Positions 1-9,280 are shown, numbered from the stretch's first letter. The stretch: DNA of 64,000 nucleotides from Streptomyces sp. YS415 (GCF_023544665.1 NZ_JAMJFL010000036.1:1-64000); one strand, 5' to 3'. Made by a program: numbers and translations. The notes: generated by a model from the sequence alone, not told the origin.

Positions 1-43
1 GCAAGGGGTTCGATTCTACGTTCCGTCCGATGGGACGATCGAT

Positions 44-59
44 GTTCGACATACGGAAC
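44..59. promoter_or_regulatory. Candidate operator upstream of the arabinanase gene
   Basis: GTTCGACATACGGAAC lies just before the ribosome site of the first glycosidase gene. A related GTTCGATTCTACGTTC lies at about 8-23. Both resemble TTCGA-type motifs at 9378, 10351 and 12648 in the sugar cluster that follows, so a shared sugar-responsive regulator is possible. This is inference from similarity by eye. Confidence 0.4.
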
Positions 60-71
60 AGGAGCGTTCAC

Positions 72-1040
72 GTGAGCCGCACCAGAACCGCTCTCCTCGC
101 CCTTCCCGCAGCCGTCCTGCTGGCCCTGATCCCCTCCAGCGCGTCGGCCTACCCCAACCCCGGCACCGTCACCGGCTCCACCGTCGTCCACGACCCGACG
201 ATGATCCGCACCGCGTCCGGCGAGTACCTGCTGTACGCCACCGGCGGCGGCCTGGCCGCCAGGACGTCCGGCAACCGCATCGCCTTCACCGCAGGCGCCG
301 ACGCCTTCTCCGCCCGCCCGGGCTGGTGGTCGGCGTACTCCTCCGTACCGGAGGCCTGGGCGCCGGACATCTCCTACCACGGCGGCAGGTACCTGATGTA
401 CTACTCCGTCTCGAAGTTCGGCTCCAACACCTCGGCGATCGGGCTCGCCACCTCCGGCACCGGCCGGCCGGGCAGCTGGACGGACCAGGGAACCGTCTAC
501 ACCTCCGGCTCCGCCAGCGACTACAACGCCATCGACCCCAACCTCTTCGTCGACAGCGACGGCAAGTGGTGGCTGTCCTTCGGCAGTTGGTGGACCGGCC
601 TGAAGATGATCCAGCTCGACCCCGCCACCGGCAAGCAGCTCTCCACGAACACCACCCGCTACTCACTCGCCTCCCGCCCGACCGGAACCAAGGCCGTGGA
701 AGCGCCGTACATCGTCAAGCGCAACGGCTACTACTACCTGTTCGCCTCGTACGACACCTGCTGCGCCGGCACCAGCTCTACGTACAAGGTCAAGGTCGGC
801 CGCGCCACCCGCGTCACCGGGCCGTACCACGACAGGAACGGCGTGCCGATGATGAACAACGGCGGGACGCCCGTGCTGGAGTCCCACGGCCGGTACATCG
901 GCCCCGGCGGCCAGTCGATCATGAACGACGTCGACGGCGACCTGATCGTCTACCACTACTACGACGGTCAGGACAACGGCACGCCCAAGCTCGGCATCAA
1001 CCTCCTGAACTGGAGCAGCGGATGGCCCGTCGCGTACTGA
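72..1040 (+). CDS. Secreted GH43 endo-arabinanase-like glycosidase
   Basis: Predicted secreted five-bladed beta-propeller glycosidase that cleaves internal alpha-1,5 bonds of arabinan. The GTG at 72 is preferred because GGAG at 61-64 precedes it; an in-frame start at 30 lacks such a site. The 322-residue product opens with an SRTRTALLALPAAVLLAL signal peptide ending SASA. Family 43 catalytic positions are visible: Asp in VVHDPTM, Asp in AIDPNLF and Glu in VEAPYI. The single-domain length fits secreted arabinanases. It overlaps the next gene by 19 bases, so the two are probably translationally coupled. Exact substrate is inferred from resemblance. Confidence 0.8.
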   Translation: MSRTRTALLALPAAVLLALIPSSASAYPNPGTVTGSTVVHDPTMIRTASGEYLLYATGGGLAARTSGNRIAFTAGADAFSARPGWWSAYSSVPEAWAPDISYHGGRYLMYYSVSKFGSNTSAIGLATSGTGRPGSWTDQGTVYTSGSASDYNAIDPNLFVDSDGKWWLSFGSWWTGLKMIQLDPATGKQLSTNTTRYSLASRPTGTKAVEAPYIVKRNGYYYLFASYDTCCAGTSSTYKVKVGRATRVTGPYHDRNGVPMMNNGGTPVLESHGRYIGPGGQSIMNDVDGDLIVYHYYDGQDNGTPKLGINLLNWSSGWPVAY

Positions 1041-2455
1041 CCCTGCTGGCCGCGCTGGTCTTCCTGCTCGCCCTGGGACAGACCCCCGCCAGTGCCGCCT
1101 CGTTCAGCAACCCCGTGAAGTCGGTCAAGGGCGCCGACCCCTGGATCTCGTACCACAACGGCAACTACTACCTGGTGACGACCAGTTGGACCGACCGGAT
1201 CACCATCCGCAGGTCCACCACCCTGGCCGGCCTCGCCACCGCACCCAGCGTGCAGGTCTGGCAGGGCGACGCGGCCTCCCGCTGCTGCAACATCTGGGCG
1301 CCGGAGCTGCACTACCTCGACGGCCGCTGGTACCTCTACTACGTGGCCGGACAGAACGTCCCCGACTACGTCCCGACCCAGCGCACGCACGTCCTGGAGA
1401 GCGCGGGCTCCGACCCCATGGGCCCCTACACCTACCGCAACCAGCTCAACTCGGCCTGGATGCTGGACCCGACCGTCGGCACGATCAACGGCCGGCTCTA
1501 TCTGTTCGGCAGCGCGAGCGGAGGCACGCAGAACCTGGTGGCGGCCCGGATGTCCAACCCGTACACCCTGGCCACGGGCTTCTCCACGATCTCGACGCCG
1601 ACCCACGACTGGGAGCGGTCGGGCGGCACCGTGAACGAGGGGCCCGAGCTCCTCCAGCGGGGCGGTCAGACCTACCTCGTCTACTCGGCGAGCGGCTGCT
1701 GGACGCCCGACTACAAACTCGGCCAGCTCAGACTCACCGGCTCCGACCCGCTGTCCGCCGCCGCCTGGACGAAGAAGCCCACGCCGGTCTTCCAGCGCAA
1801 CGACGCGGCGGGCGTGTACGGCCCCGGCCACCACGGCTTCTTCACCTCGCCGGACGGCACGGAGAACTGGATCGTCTACCACGCCAACGACGCGGCGTCC
1901 GAGGGCTGCGACAACGGCCGTACGACCAGGGCGCAGAAGTTCACCTGGAACGCCGACGGTTCGCCGAACCTCGGCACCCCGGTGGCCCTGGGCGCGAGCC
2001 TGGCGGGCCCCTCGGGGGAACCGGCATCCGCGTCGACCACGTACACCCTCAGCAACCGCAACAGCGGCAAGTGCCTGGACGTGGCCGGCGGTTCGACGGC
2101 GGACGGCGCCAATGTCCAGCAGTGGACGTGCAACGGCGGCACCAACCAGCGCTGGCGCCTGGAGGACCTGGGCGACGACACCCACCGGCTCGTGAACGTC
2201 GGCACCGGCAAGGTCCTCGACACCGAGAACTGCTCCGCGGCCGACGGCGCCGACCTGCGCCAGTGGTCCTGGCTGAACAACGCTTGCCAGCGTTTCCGCT
2301 TCGTCGCGACAACCGACGGCTACGTCCGGATCGTCAACCAGGCGAGCGGGGGGGTGGCGGACGTGACGAACTGCGGCACGGCAGACGGAGCGGACGTACG
2401 CCAGTGGGCATGGCTGTCCAACAACTGCCAACAGTGGCACGTAAACGCGGGGTAG
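1022..2455 (+). CDS. Secreted GH43 arabinofuranosidase-like enzyme with ricin-type CBM13
   Basis: Predicted extracellular arabinan or arabinoxylan side-chain hydrolase of 477 residues. The start ATG lies inside the previous gene and begins MARRVLTLLAALVFLLALG, a signal peptide ending ASA. The GH43 domain spans roughly residues 28-340, with candidate catalytic residues in GADPW, MLDPTVG and NEGPELL. The last 130 residues form a ricin B-like lectin module with repeated QxW motifs (QQW, QRW, RQW, QQW), which would anchor the enzyme to polysaccharide. It pairs with the upstream arabinanase as a two-enzyme arabinan-degrading operon. Family assignment is strong, exact linkage specificity is not. 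Confidence 0.85.
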   Translation: MARRVLTLLAALVFLLALGQTPASAASFSNPVKSVKGADPWISYHNGNYYLVTTSWTDRITIRRSTTLAGLATAPSVQVWQGDAASRCCNIWAPELHYLDGRWYLYYVAGQNVPDYVPTQRTHVLESAGSDPMGPYTYRNQLNSAWMLDPTVGTINGRLYLFGSASGGTQNLVAARMSNPYTLATGFSTISTPTHDWERSGGTVNEGPELLQRGGQTYLVYSASGCWTPDYKLGQLRLTGSDPLSAAAWTKKPTPVFQRNDAAGVYGPGHHGFFTSPDGTENWIVYHANDAASEGCDNGRTTRAQKFTWNADGSPNLGTPVALGASLAGPSGEPASASTTYTLSNRNSGKCLDVAGGSTADGANVQQWTCNGGTNQRWRLEDLGDDTHRLVNVGTGKVLDTENCSAADGADLRQWSWLNNACQRFRFVATTDGYVRIVNQASGGVADVTNCGTADGADVRQWAWLSNNCQQWHVNAG

Positions 2456-2464
2456 ACGGAGCTA

Positions 2465-2491
2465 CCCAGGGGCGCGGGGAACTGCGCGACC
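2465..2491. repeat. Dispersed GC-rich Streptomyces-type repeat, copy 1
   Basis: A 27-base sequence beginning CCCAGGGGCGCGGGGAACTG follows the glycosidase stop codon. The identical 27 bases occur again at 54865-54891 inside a coding sequence. Similar GGGCGCGGGGAACTGCGCGA elements are, from memory, common between genes in Streptomyces chromosomes. Confidence 0.8.
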
Positions 2492-2526
2492 GACCACGAC
2501 GCACCTGCACTCGCCAGACAACAGGT

Positions 2527-4002
2527 TCACCCCATTCCAGCGGCGTTGGGCCACCCGCCACTCGGCCACCCCGTGGCCGGCGCAGGGGTCAGCCCGGGCC
2601 CCGTCGTCCCACGAACCTGCGCCGCCGTAAGCCCACCCCGGGCAGGAACCCCAGGCGGCGTAGGCTCGAAAGCCGCCGCCGCAGGCATGGGCGCAGGCAT
2701 AGGCATCGGCGCGGGTATAGGCATCGGTGCCGGAGCTGGTACAGCCACCGGAGCCGGTACCGCCGCCGGAGGCATCGGCATCGCCATACCCGCCCCGTTC
2801 GTGGACCCCACCAACCGGTCCACGGCCGCCGTACCCGAGCTGTAGCTGGTCCCGTTAGCCAGCTCGGGCACGGCGGCCGCTCCCCTCCTGGTCCCGTAGA
2901 GCACCTGTTCCAGGCTGGACACCAGGCGACGCACGTCCACCTGGGGGCGCACCACGAGTCTCAGGAAGCGGCTGGACGAACCGATCTTGTTGCCGCACTC
3001 ACGGACCAGGATCCGGTGCTCGGTGAGCAGCCGGTCCCGCACGACCGTGCCTTCGGCGCCGACGGGCAGCCGTACGAAGAGGAAGTTGCCCTGCGAGGGG
3101 TAGACCGTGAGCCCGGGCAGCGAGGCCAGCTGGCTCGCCATGTCCAGCCGGTCCCGGCGCACCTGGTGCAGGCTCTCCGCGTACTCCTGGCCGTGGTTCT
3201 TCAGCATGAACACCACGTGCTCGGCGAAGGCGTTGAGGTTCCACTTGGGGAGCATCGAGCGGACGCGCCCCGCGAGCGCCGGGTTCGCGACCAGGTAGCC
3301 GAACCGTACGCCGTGCAGGCCGAAGTTCTTGCCGAGGCTGCGCAGCACGACCACGTTGGGCCGCAGCATCGCCTCCTGCACGACCGACGGCTCGGCCTCC
3401 GCGTCGGCGAACTCCAGGAACGACTCGTCGATGACGACGAGGTCGAGGTCGGCCATGGCGTCCATGAACTGCACGACGGAGTGCCGGTGCAGGAAACCGC
3501 CGTCGGGGTTGTTGGGGTTGCAGATCACCGCGACACGCGTGCCGCGGGCCCGGATGAACTCGGCGTACTGCGCGAGGTCGAGGGCGAAGCCGCTGGACTC
3601 CTGGAGCGGGAACATGTCGACCCGCTTGCCGGTCTCCATGGGCTGGTCGGTCCAGCGGCCGAAGGTGGGGACGGGGACGGCCAGGGACTCCCGCACCAGC
3701 AGATGGTCGATCCAGGTGATCAGCTCGGTCGAGCCGTTGCCCATCGCGACGGCCTGCGGGGGGAGTTGGAGGAGGTTGCAGAGCTCGGCCGTGATGGTGT
3801 CGGCGCTGCTCGGGTAGTACGTGATGATGTCGCGCAGCCGGCCTGCCATGTCGTCGAACATGGCGGGTGTGGGGAAGTACGGGTTGCACGGGATGCAGAA
3901 GTCGATCGGCCCGGCACCCTCACCGCCTTCACGGGTCAGCGCGGCCATCGAGGGGCTGTGCGCCGCCGTGCTGCGGAACAGCGAGGTGACGTTCTCAGCC
4001 AA
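2527..4002 (-). CDS. Class I/II PLP aminotransferase (HisC/CobD-like) with Pro/Ala/Met tail
   Basis: Pyridoxal-phosphate enzyme resembling histidinol-phosphate aminotransferase and threonine-phosphate decarboxylase. The fold-type I core shows CNPNNPDG, VVIDESFLEF and the lysine motif SLGKNFGLHGVRFGY. The start is taken as TTG at 4002 because GGAGG (4008-4012 on this strand) sits five bases upstream, giving 491 residues; an in-frame start at 4041 is possible. After the catalytic domain comes a roughly 100-residue low-complexity tail rich in Pro, Ala and Met (PMPIPAPMPMPAPMPA), unusual for the family. No cobalamin or histidine gene adjoins it, so the substrate is unknown. Confidence 0.85.
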   Translation of the reverse strand: MAENVTSLFRSTAAHSPSMAALTREGGEGAGPIDFCIPCNPYFPTPAMFDDMAGRLRDIITYYPSSADTITAELCNLLQLPPQAVAMGNGSTELITWIDHLLVRESLAVPVPTFGRWTDQPMETGKRVDMFPLQESSGFALDLAQYAEFIRARGTRVAVICNPNNPDGGFLHRHSVVQFMDAMADLDLVVIDESFLEFADAEAEPSVVQEAMLRPNVVVLRSLGKNFGLHGVRFGYLVANPALAGRVRSMLPKWNLNAFAEHVVFMLKNHGQEYAESLHQVRRDRLDMASQLASLPGLTVYPSQGNFLFVRLPVGAEGTVVRDRLLTEHRILVRECGNKIGSSSRFLRLVVRPQVDVRRLVSSLEQVLYGTRRGAAAVPELANGTSYSSGTAAVDRLVGSTNGAGMAMPMPPAAVPAPVAVPAPAPMPIPAPMPMPAPMPAAAAFEPTPPGVPARGGLTAAQVRGTTGPGLTPAPATGWPSGGWPNAAGMG

Positions 4003-4141
4003 GGCAACCTCCGGGTCCGGGTGGCCCGCGCGGGGGAGCACGGGCCACCCAGGGATACGGATGCCTGTGTGGCGCTGTTCAACCTCTGTGAATTTGTCGG
4101 GAAGTTGTGAACACGCCGTGAGGGCTCAGTCGCTCAGCGGC

Positions 4142-5287
4142 TCAGGCGCTGAAGGAGTGCACCGTTGTCGTCCGGTACGTCTGGCCGGGGCGCAGGGTGG
4201 TGGACGGGAACGACGGCTGGTTCGGCGAGTCCGGGAAGTGCTGCGTCTCCAGGCACAGGGCGTCGCCCTGGCGGTAGATGGAGCCGCCGCTGCCGACCAG
4301 GGTGCCGTCGAGGAAGTTGCCCGAGTAGAACTGCAGCCCCGGCTCGGTGGTGGCGATCTTCATGGTGCGGCCGGAGGAGGGGTCCCGCAGTGTCGCCACC
4401 CACTCCGGCTTGGCGGTGATGCCCTTGTCGAGCACCCAGTTGTGGTCGATGCCCTTGCCGTACAGCAACTGCTGGTGCGGGACGCGGATGTCCTCGCCGA
4501 CGGTCTTGGTGCGACGGAAGTCGAAGGGGGTGCCGGCCACCTTGGCCAGTTCGCCCGTGGGGATCAGCCCCGAGTCGACCGGCGTGTAGCGGGAGCCGGC
4601 GATGGACAGCTCGTGGTCGTAGATGGTGCCGCTGGACTCGCCGGCCAGGTTCCAGTAGACGTGGCTGGTGAGGTTGACGACGGTGGCCTTGTCGGTGGTG
4701 GCCTCGTAGTCGATGCGCCAGTCGCCGGAGCGGGTGAGGGTGTACGTCACCTTCGTCCGCAGCGTGCCGGGGTAGCCCATCTCGCCGTCGGCGGAGGTGT
4801 AGTGGAGGTACAGGCCGACGTCCGAGCCCTTGGTGAACGGCTCGACGTCCCAGACGACCTTGTCGAATCCCTTGGACCCGCCGTGCAGGCTGTTCTCGCC
4901 GTCGTTGACGGACAGCTGGTAGTCCTTGCCGTCCAGGGTGAAGCGGCCCTTGCCGATGCGGTTGCCGTAGCGGCCGATCAGGGCGCCGAAGTAGGGGCTG
5001 GAGGCGACGTACTCCTCGATGGTGTCGAAGCCCAGCGAGACGTTCGTCCGGCGGCCGCGCCGGTCGGGGATCTCCAGGGACTGGACGATGCCGCCGTAGG
5101 AGAGGACCTTCAGCCGGGTCCCCCCGTTCTCCAGCGACCAGCGGTGGATCTTCGTGCCGTCGGCGAGCTTGCCGAAGAGCGACTTCACCGGCTTGTGTCC
5201 CCCTGTGGCATGGGCCGTGCCGCTCATGGCGGCGGTGACACCGGCGGCTGCGGCCCCGGCGATGACGGTACGTCTGCTCAGTTCCAT
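4142..5287 (-). CDS. galM: Tat-exported aldose 1-epimerase (mutarotase)
   Basis: Interconverts alpha and beta anomers of aldoses. The 381-residue protein starts MELSRRTVIAGAAAAG, a twin-arginine signal ending AHA, so it should act outside the membrane. Family features include GGIVQSLEIPDR, RYGNRIGKGRF, LHGG near the sugar site and the catalytic Glu near EPGLQFYSGN. It is the last gene of the sugar-import set, separated from the permease by a strong hairpin. A cytoplasmic-type paralogue lies at 27176-28150. Export beside an importer suggests it equilibrates anomers before uptake, which is inference. Confidence 0.9.
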   Translation of the reverse strand: MELSRRTVIAGAAAAGVTAAMSGTAHATGGHKPVKSLFGKLADGTKIHRWSLENGGTRLKVLSYGGIVQSLEIPDRRGRRTNVSLGFDTIEEYVASSPYFGALIGRYGNRIGKGRFTLDGKDYQLSVNDGENSLHGGSKGFDKVVWDVEPFTKGSDVGLYLHYTSADGEMGYPGTLRTKVTYTLTRSGDWRIDYEATTDKATVVNLTSHVYWNLAGESSGTIYDHELSIAGSRYTPVDSGLIPTGELAKVAGTPFDFRRTKTVGEDIRVPHQQLLYGKGIDHNWVLDKGITAKPEWVATLRDPSSGRTMKIATTEPGLQFYSGNFLDGTLVGSGGSIYRQGDALCLETQHFPDSPNQPSFPSTTLRPGQTYRTTTVHSFSA

Positions 5288-5310
5288 GTTGCGGCTCCTG
5301 CAAAGGAAGC

Positions 5311-5334
5311 GGGCCCCGCCTTCCGGCGGGGCCC
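5311..5334. terminator. Hairpin between sugar permease and galM
   Basis: Perfect 10-bp stem GGGCCCCGCC / GGCGGGGCCC with loop TTCC lies in the gap between the permease stop and galM. No U-tract follows, as is common in Streptomyces. It may reduce read-through into galM or stabilise upstream mRNA. Confidence 0.7.
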
Positions 5335-5342
5335 GAGCTGAC

Positions 5343-6587
5343 TTACGAACCGACCTTGCGCTTGTTCCACACGTCGAACCCGACCGCCGCCAGCAGGACC
5401 AGGCCCTTGATGACCTGCTGCCAGTCGGTGCCGATGCCGACGAGGTTCATACCGTTGTTCAGCACGCCCAGGACCAGGCCGCCGATGATGGCGCCGAGCA
5501 CCGTGCCGACACCGCCGCTCATCGACGCGCCGCCGATGAACGCGGCGGCGATCGCCTCCAGTTCGAAGTTGAGGCCGGCCTTGGGCGAGGCCGCGTTGAA
5601 GCGGGCGGCGAAGACCAGACCCGCCAGGGCCGCGAGCATGCCCATGTTCAGGAAGACCAGGAAGGTGACCTTCTTGTCCTTCACACCCGACAGCTTGGCC
5701 GCGGGCAGGTTGCCGCCGATGGCGTAGATGTGGCGGCCGATGATCGCGTTGCGCATGAGGTAGCCGAAGCCGACCAGCAGCACCCCGAGGACCAACAGGA
5801 CGTACGGGGCGCCCTTGTAGCTGGCGAGCAGCATCGTCAGGGTGAGGATGGCGGCGCCCAGCGCGACCAGCTTGAGCAGGAAGAGGTTGCGGGGTGCGAC
5901 CTCCAGTGCGAACTCCTGCTGGCGGCGCCGGTCGCGGTACTCCTGGAAGATCACGAACGCGATCAGCGCGAACCCGAGCAACAGGGTGAGGTTGTGGTAG
6001 TTGGTGTTGGGGCCGATCTCGGGCATGAAGCCGTTGGAGACCTTCTGCAGCCCCTCCGGGAACGGGCCGAGGGTCTGGCCCTCCAGGAAGATCTCGGTCA
6101 GACCGCGGAAGATCAGCATGCCCGCGAGGGTGACGATGAAGGAGGGTATGCCGCCGTAGGCGATGAAGAACCCTTGTACCGCGCCCGCGATCGCGCCCAT
6201 GGCCAGGCAGAGGATGACGGCGACCGGCCAGGGCAGATCGTTCTTGACCATGAACACGGCGGCCATGGACCCGATGAACGCCGTCAGGGATCCCACCGAC
6301 AGGTCGATATGGCCCGCGATGATCACCAGCATCATGCCGATCGCGAGGATCAGGATGTAGCTGTTCTGGAGCACCAGGTTGGAGACGTTGCGGGGCAGCA
6401 GCAGGTCACCGTCGGTCCAGACGGCGAACAGCACCACGATCAGACCGAGCGCGAACAGCATGCCGTACTGGCGCATATTGCGGCGCATGCCGTCCAGCAC
6501 CAGCTGGAACAGTCCGTCGCCGGTGGCCGAGCCGCCCTTGCCGGGCGGCGCCGGGGCCGGCGTCTTCGCGGTCACATCCGTGCTCAT
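5343..6587 (-). CDS. mmsB: Monosaccharide ABC transporter permease (MmsB/XylH type)
   Basis: Membrane component of a ChvE-family sugar importer, 414 residues with about ten hydrophobic segments. The family motif AIGGNLPAAKLSGVKDKK, the AAFIGGASMSGGVGTVLGA loop that meets the ATPase, and HIDLSVGSLTAFIG are all visible. Its ATG overlaps the stop of the ATPase gene by four bases, so the two are coupled. It forms the transmembrane pore for the sugar delivered by the lipoprotein encoded at 8171-9280. Confidence 0.93.
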   Translation of the reverse strand: MSTDVTAKTPAPAPPGKGGSATGDGLFQLVLDGMRRNMRQYGMLFALGLIVVLFAVWTDGDLLLPRNVSNLVLQNSYILILAIGMMLVIIAGHIDLSVGSLTAFIGSMAAVFMVKNDLPWPVAVILCLAMGAIAGAVQGFFIAYGGIPSFIVTLAGMLIFRGLTEIFLEGQTLGPFPEGLQKVSNGFMPEIGPNTNYHNLTLLLGFALIAFVIFQEYRDRRRQQEFALEVAPRNLFLLKLVALGAAILTLTMLLASYKGAPYVLLVLGVLLVGFGYLMRNAIIGRHIYAIGGNLPAAKLSGVKDKKVTFLVFLNMGMLAALAGLVFAARFNAASPKAGLNFELEAIAAAFIGGASMSGGVGTVLGAIIGGLVLGVLNNGMNLVGIGTDWQQVIKGLVLLAAVGFDVWNKRKVGS

Positions 6588-8134
6588 CGGGATACCTCTT
6601 TGTCCTTGGTCATCTGGCGCATCAGCGATTCCTGCGAGGCCTCGGCCCGCGAGAACTCACCGGTCAGCCGCCCCGCGGCCATCGTGTAGATGCGGTCGCA
6701 CATGCCGAGCAGTTCCGGCAGCTCGGAGGAGATGAAGACGACCGCCTTGCCCTGGGCGGCCAACTGGTCGATGACGGTGTAGATCTCGTACTTGGCGCCG
6801 ACATCGATGCCACGCGTCGGCTCGTCCAGGATCAGCACATCGGGACCCGCGAAGATCCACTTGCTGAGGACGACCTTCTGCTGGTTGCCGCCCGACAGCT
6901 TGCCGACCGGTTCGAAGACGGTGGGCGCCTTGATGTTCATCGACTTGCGGAAGCCCTCGGCGACCTGCCGCTCCTCGTGCTCGTCCACCACGCCCCGTTT
7001 GGCGACCTTGCCCAGCGCGCTGAGCGAGATGTTGCGGTTGATGGTGTCGATGAGGTTGAGGCCGTAGTGCTTGCGGTCCTCGGTGACGTAGGCGATGCCG
7101 TGCTTGACCGCCTCGGGGACGGACTTGGTACGGATCTCGGTGCCGTCCTTGAGGACCGTGCCGCCCGCGTACCGGCCGTAGGTCCGCCCGAAGACGCTCA
7201 TCGCCAGTTCGGTGCGGCCCGCGCCCATCAGGCCGGCGATGCCGACGATCTCGCCGCGCCGCACCTCGATCGACACGTCGTCGACGACCTTGCGCTGCTG
7301 GTCGATCGGGTGGTGCACGGTCCAGTTGCGGATCTCCAGGGCCGGCGCCGCGCCCTCCTCCGGCTGGTGCGGAGTCCGCTCGGGGAAGCGGTGCTCCAGG
7401 TCGCGGCCGACCATCCCGCTGATGATCCGGTCCTCGGTGGTCCCCTCGGCCTTCACATCGAGGGTCTCGATGGTCCGGCCGTCGCGCAGGATCGTCACCG
7501 AGTCCGCGACCTTGCGGATCTCGTTCAGCTTGTGCGAGATGATGATCGAGGTGATGCCCTGCTTCTTCAACTCCAGGATCAGATCGAGGAGTTTGCCGCT
7601 GTCCTCGTCGTTCAGGGCTGCGGTCGGCTCATCCAGGATGAGCAGCTTCACCTTCTTCGAGAGCGCCTTGGCGATCTCCACCAGCTGCTGCTTGCCGACA
7701 CCGATGTCGGCGACGCGGGTGTCGGGGTGATCGCTCAGCCCGACCCGGCGCAGCAGCTCGGTGGCGTGCCGGAGCGTCTCGGTCCAGCTGATGATCCCGC
7801 GGGTGGCGTGCTCGTTGCCGAGGAAGATGTTCTCGGCGATGGACAGGTAGGGGATCAGCGCGAGTTCCTGGTGGATGATCACGATGCCGTGCTGCTCGCT
7901 GGCCCGGATGTCCTTGAACTCGCAGGCCTCTCCCTCGAAGAGGATCTCGCCCTCGTACGTGCCGTGCGGGTGGACGCCGGAGAGGACCTTCATCAGGGTC
8001 GACTTGCCGGCGCCGTTCTCCCCGCAGATGGCATGGACCTCGCCCTGCCGGACGGTCAGAGTGACGTCCGACAGCGCCTTGACGCCGGGAAAGGTCTTGA
8101 CGATCGAGCGCATTTCCAGGACGGGTCCCGCCAT
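6584..8134 (-). CDS. mmsA: Monosaccharide ABC transporter ATP-binding protein (MmsA/XylG type)
   Basis: Cytoplasmic ATPase with two fused ABC cassettes, 516 residues. The first half carries Walker A GENGAGKST and LLILDEPTAAL. The second has a degenerate GLMGAGRTE loop, the signature LSGGNQQKV and VLILDEPTRGID, the usual asymmetric layout of carbohydrate importers of this class. The ATG at 8134 is preferred because GGAAGG lies seven bases upstream; the TTG at 8149 overlaps that site. It couples to the permease by a four-base overlap. Confidence 0.95.
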   Translation of the reverse strand: MAGPVLEMRSIVKTFPGVKALSDVTLTVRQGEVHAICGENGAGKSTLMKVLSGVHPHGTYEGEILFEGEACEFKDIRASEQHGIVIIHQELALIPYLSIAENIFLGNEHATRGIISWTETLRHATELLRRVGLSDHPDTRVADIGVGKQQLVEIAKALSKKVKLLILDEPTAALNDEDSGKLLDLILELKKQGITSIIISHKLNEIRKVADSVTILRDGRTIETLDVKAEGTTEDRIISGMVGRDLEHRFPERTPHQPEEGAAPALEIRNWTVHHPIDQQRKVVDDVSIEVRRGEIVGIAGLMGAGRTELAMSVFGRTYGRYAGGTVLKDGTEIRTKSVPEAVKHGIAYVTEDRKHYGLNLIDTINRNISLSALGKVAKRGVVDEHEERQVAEGFRKSMNIKAPTVFEPVGKLSGGNQQKVVLSKWIFAGPDVLILDEPTRGIDVGAKYEIYTVIDQLAAQGKAVVFISSELPELLGMCDRIYTMAAGRLTGEFSRAEASQESLMRQMTKDKEVSR

Positions 8135-8170
8135 GGTCGTGCCTTCCAATCAGTGGGTGCCGGCGGTTTC

Positions 8171-9280
8171 TTAAAGGTCGCTTTCCTTGATGTAGCCGGA
8201 GTCGACGACGACCTTCTGGTAGTTCTCCTTGTCGACGCTGACCGGCTCCAGCAGGAAGGCGGGCACGACCTTGGAGCCGTTGTCGTAGGTCTCCTCGTCG
8301 TTGACCTCGGGCTTCTTGTCGTTGAGCACCGCGTCGACCATGTTGGAGGCGACCTTGGCCAGCTCGCGGGTGTCCTTGTAGACGGTCATCGACTGCTCGT
8401 CGGCGATGATCGACTTCACCGAGGCGACCTCGGCGTCCTGGCCGGTGACGATCGGCAGCGGCTTGGACTTGGAGCCGTAGTCGTCCGACTTCAGCGCCGA
8501 CAGGATGCCGATGGAGATGCCGTCGTACGGCGAGAGCACCGCGTCGACCCGCTCGGACTTGTAGGCCGAGGTCAGGATGTCGTCCATGCGCTTCTGGGCG
8601 GTGCCGCCGTCCCAGCGCAGGGTGGTGACCTGGGTCAGGTTGGTCTGGCCCGAGCGGACGACGAGCTGCTTCTTGTCGATGTACGGCTGCAGGACGTTCA
8701 TCGCGCCCTGGAAGAAGTAGCGGGTGTTGTTGTCGTCGTTGGAGCCGGCGAACAGCTCGATGTTGAACGGGCCCTTCTCCGAGCCGTCCTTCAGGCCGAG
8801 CTTCTCCACGATGTAGCCGGCCTGCAGCTCGCCGACCTTCTCGTTGTCGAAGGAGGCGTAGTAGTCGACGTTCTCGGTGCCCAGGATCAGGCGGTCGTAG
8901 GAGATGACCGGGATGTCGGCTTCCTTGGCCTGCTGCAGGACGTTGTTCATCGACTTGTTGTCGATGGCCGCCACGATCAGCGCCTTCACGCCCTGCGTGA
9001 TCAGGTTCTCGATCTGCGAGACCTGCTGGTCGGGGTCGTCCTCCCCGTAGACCAGCTTGGTCTTGTAGCCCATGTCCTTCAGGTGCGTCTCGACGTTCTT
9101 GCCGTCGGCGATCCAGCGCTCGGAGGACTTGGTCGGCATCGCGATGCCGATGGTGGCACCTTCGGTGCTGCCCTTGCCCTCTTCGCTGCCGCCCTCGCTG
9201 TCCTGGCCGCACGCGGTCAGGGTCAGGGCGAGGGAGGCGGCGGTGGCTATCGCGGCGAGAGCGGCTCTGCGGTTGCGCAT
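8171..9280 (-). CDS. chvE: ChvE-like monosaccharide-binding lipoprotein
   Basis: Extracellular sugar receptor of the importer. The 369-residue protein has a lipoprotein signal ending LTLTAC, an acidic Ser/Gly linker, then a periplasmic-binding fold with IGIAMPTKSSERWI, VISYDRLILGTENVDYY and PIVTGQDAEV, closely following the ChvE family (xylose, arabinose, galactose, glucose). The second ATG (9280) has better spacing from AAGGAAG than the one at 9286. It is the first gene of chvE-mmsA-mmsB. A candidate operator lies about 100 bases upstream. Ligand identity cannot be read from sequence. Confidence 0.93.
   Translation of the reverse strand: MRNRRAALAAIATAASLALTLTACGQDSEGGSEEGKGSTEGATIGIAMPTKSSERWIADGKNVETHLKDMGYKTKLVYGEDDPDQQVSQIENLITQGVKALIVAAIDNKSMNNVLQQAKEADIPVISYDRLILGTENVDYYASFDNEKVGELQAGYIVEKLGLKDGSEKGPFNIELFAGSNDDNNTRYFFQGAMNVLQPYIDKKQLVVRSGQTNLTQVTTLRWDGGTAQKRMDDILTSAYKSERVDAVLSPYDGISIGILSALKSDDYGSKSKPLPIVTGQDAEVASVKSIIADEQSMTVYKDTRELAKVASNMVDAVLNDKKPEVNDEETYDNGSKVVPAFLLEPVSVDKENYQKVVVDSGYIKESDL

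Noticed and set aside
2546..2845. Gly/Ala/Ile-rich reading frame antisense to the aminotransferase tail
   Set aside because: Its repetitive sequence is simply the complement of the Pro/Ala/Met tail codons, with no ribosome site or homology.
1186..4110. Long open frame on the plus strand (about 970 codons)
   Set aside because: It runs through the second GH43 gene in another frame and antisense to the aminotransferase; Arg/Pro/His-rich composition is typical of a GC-bias shadow frame.
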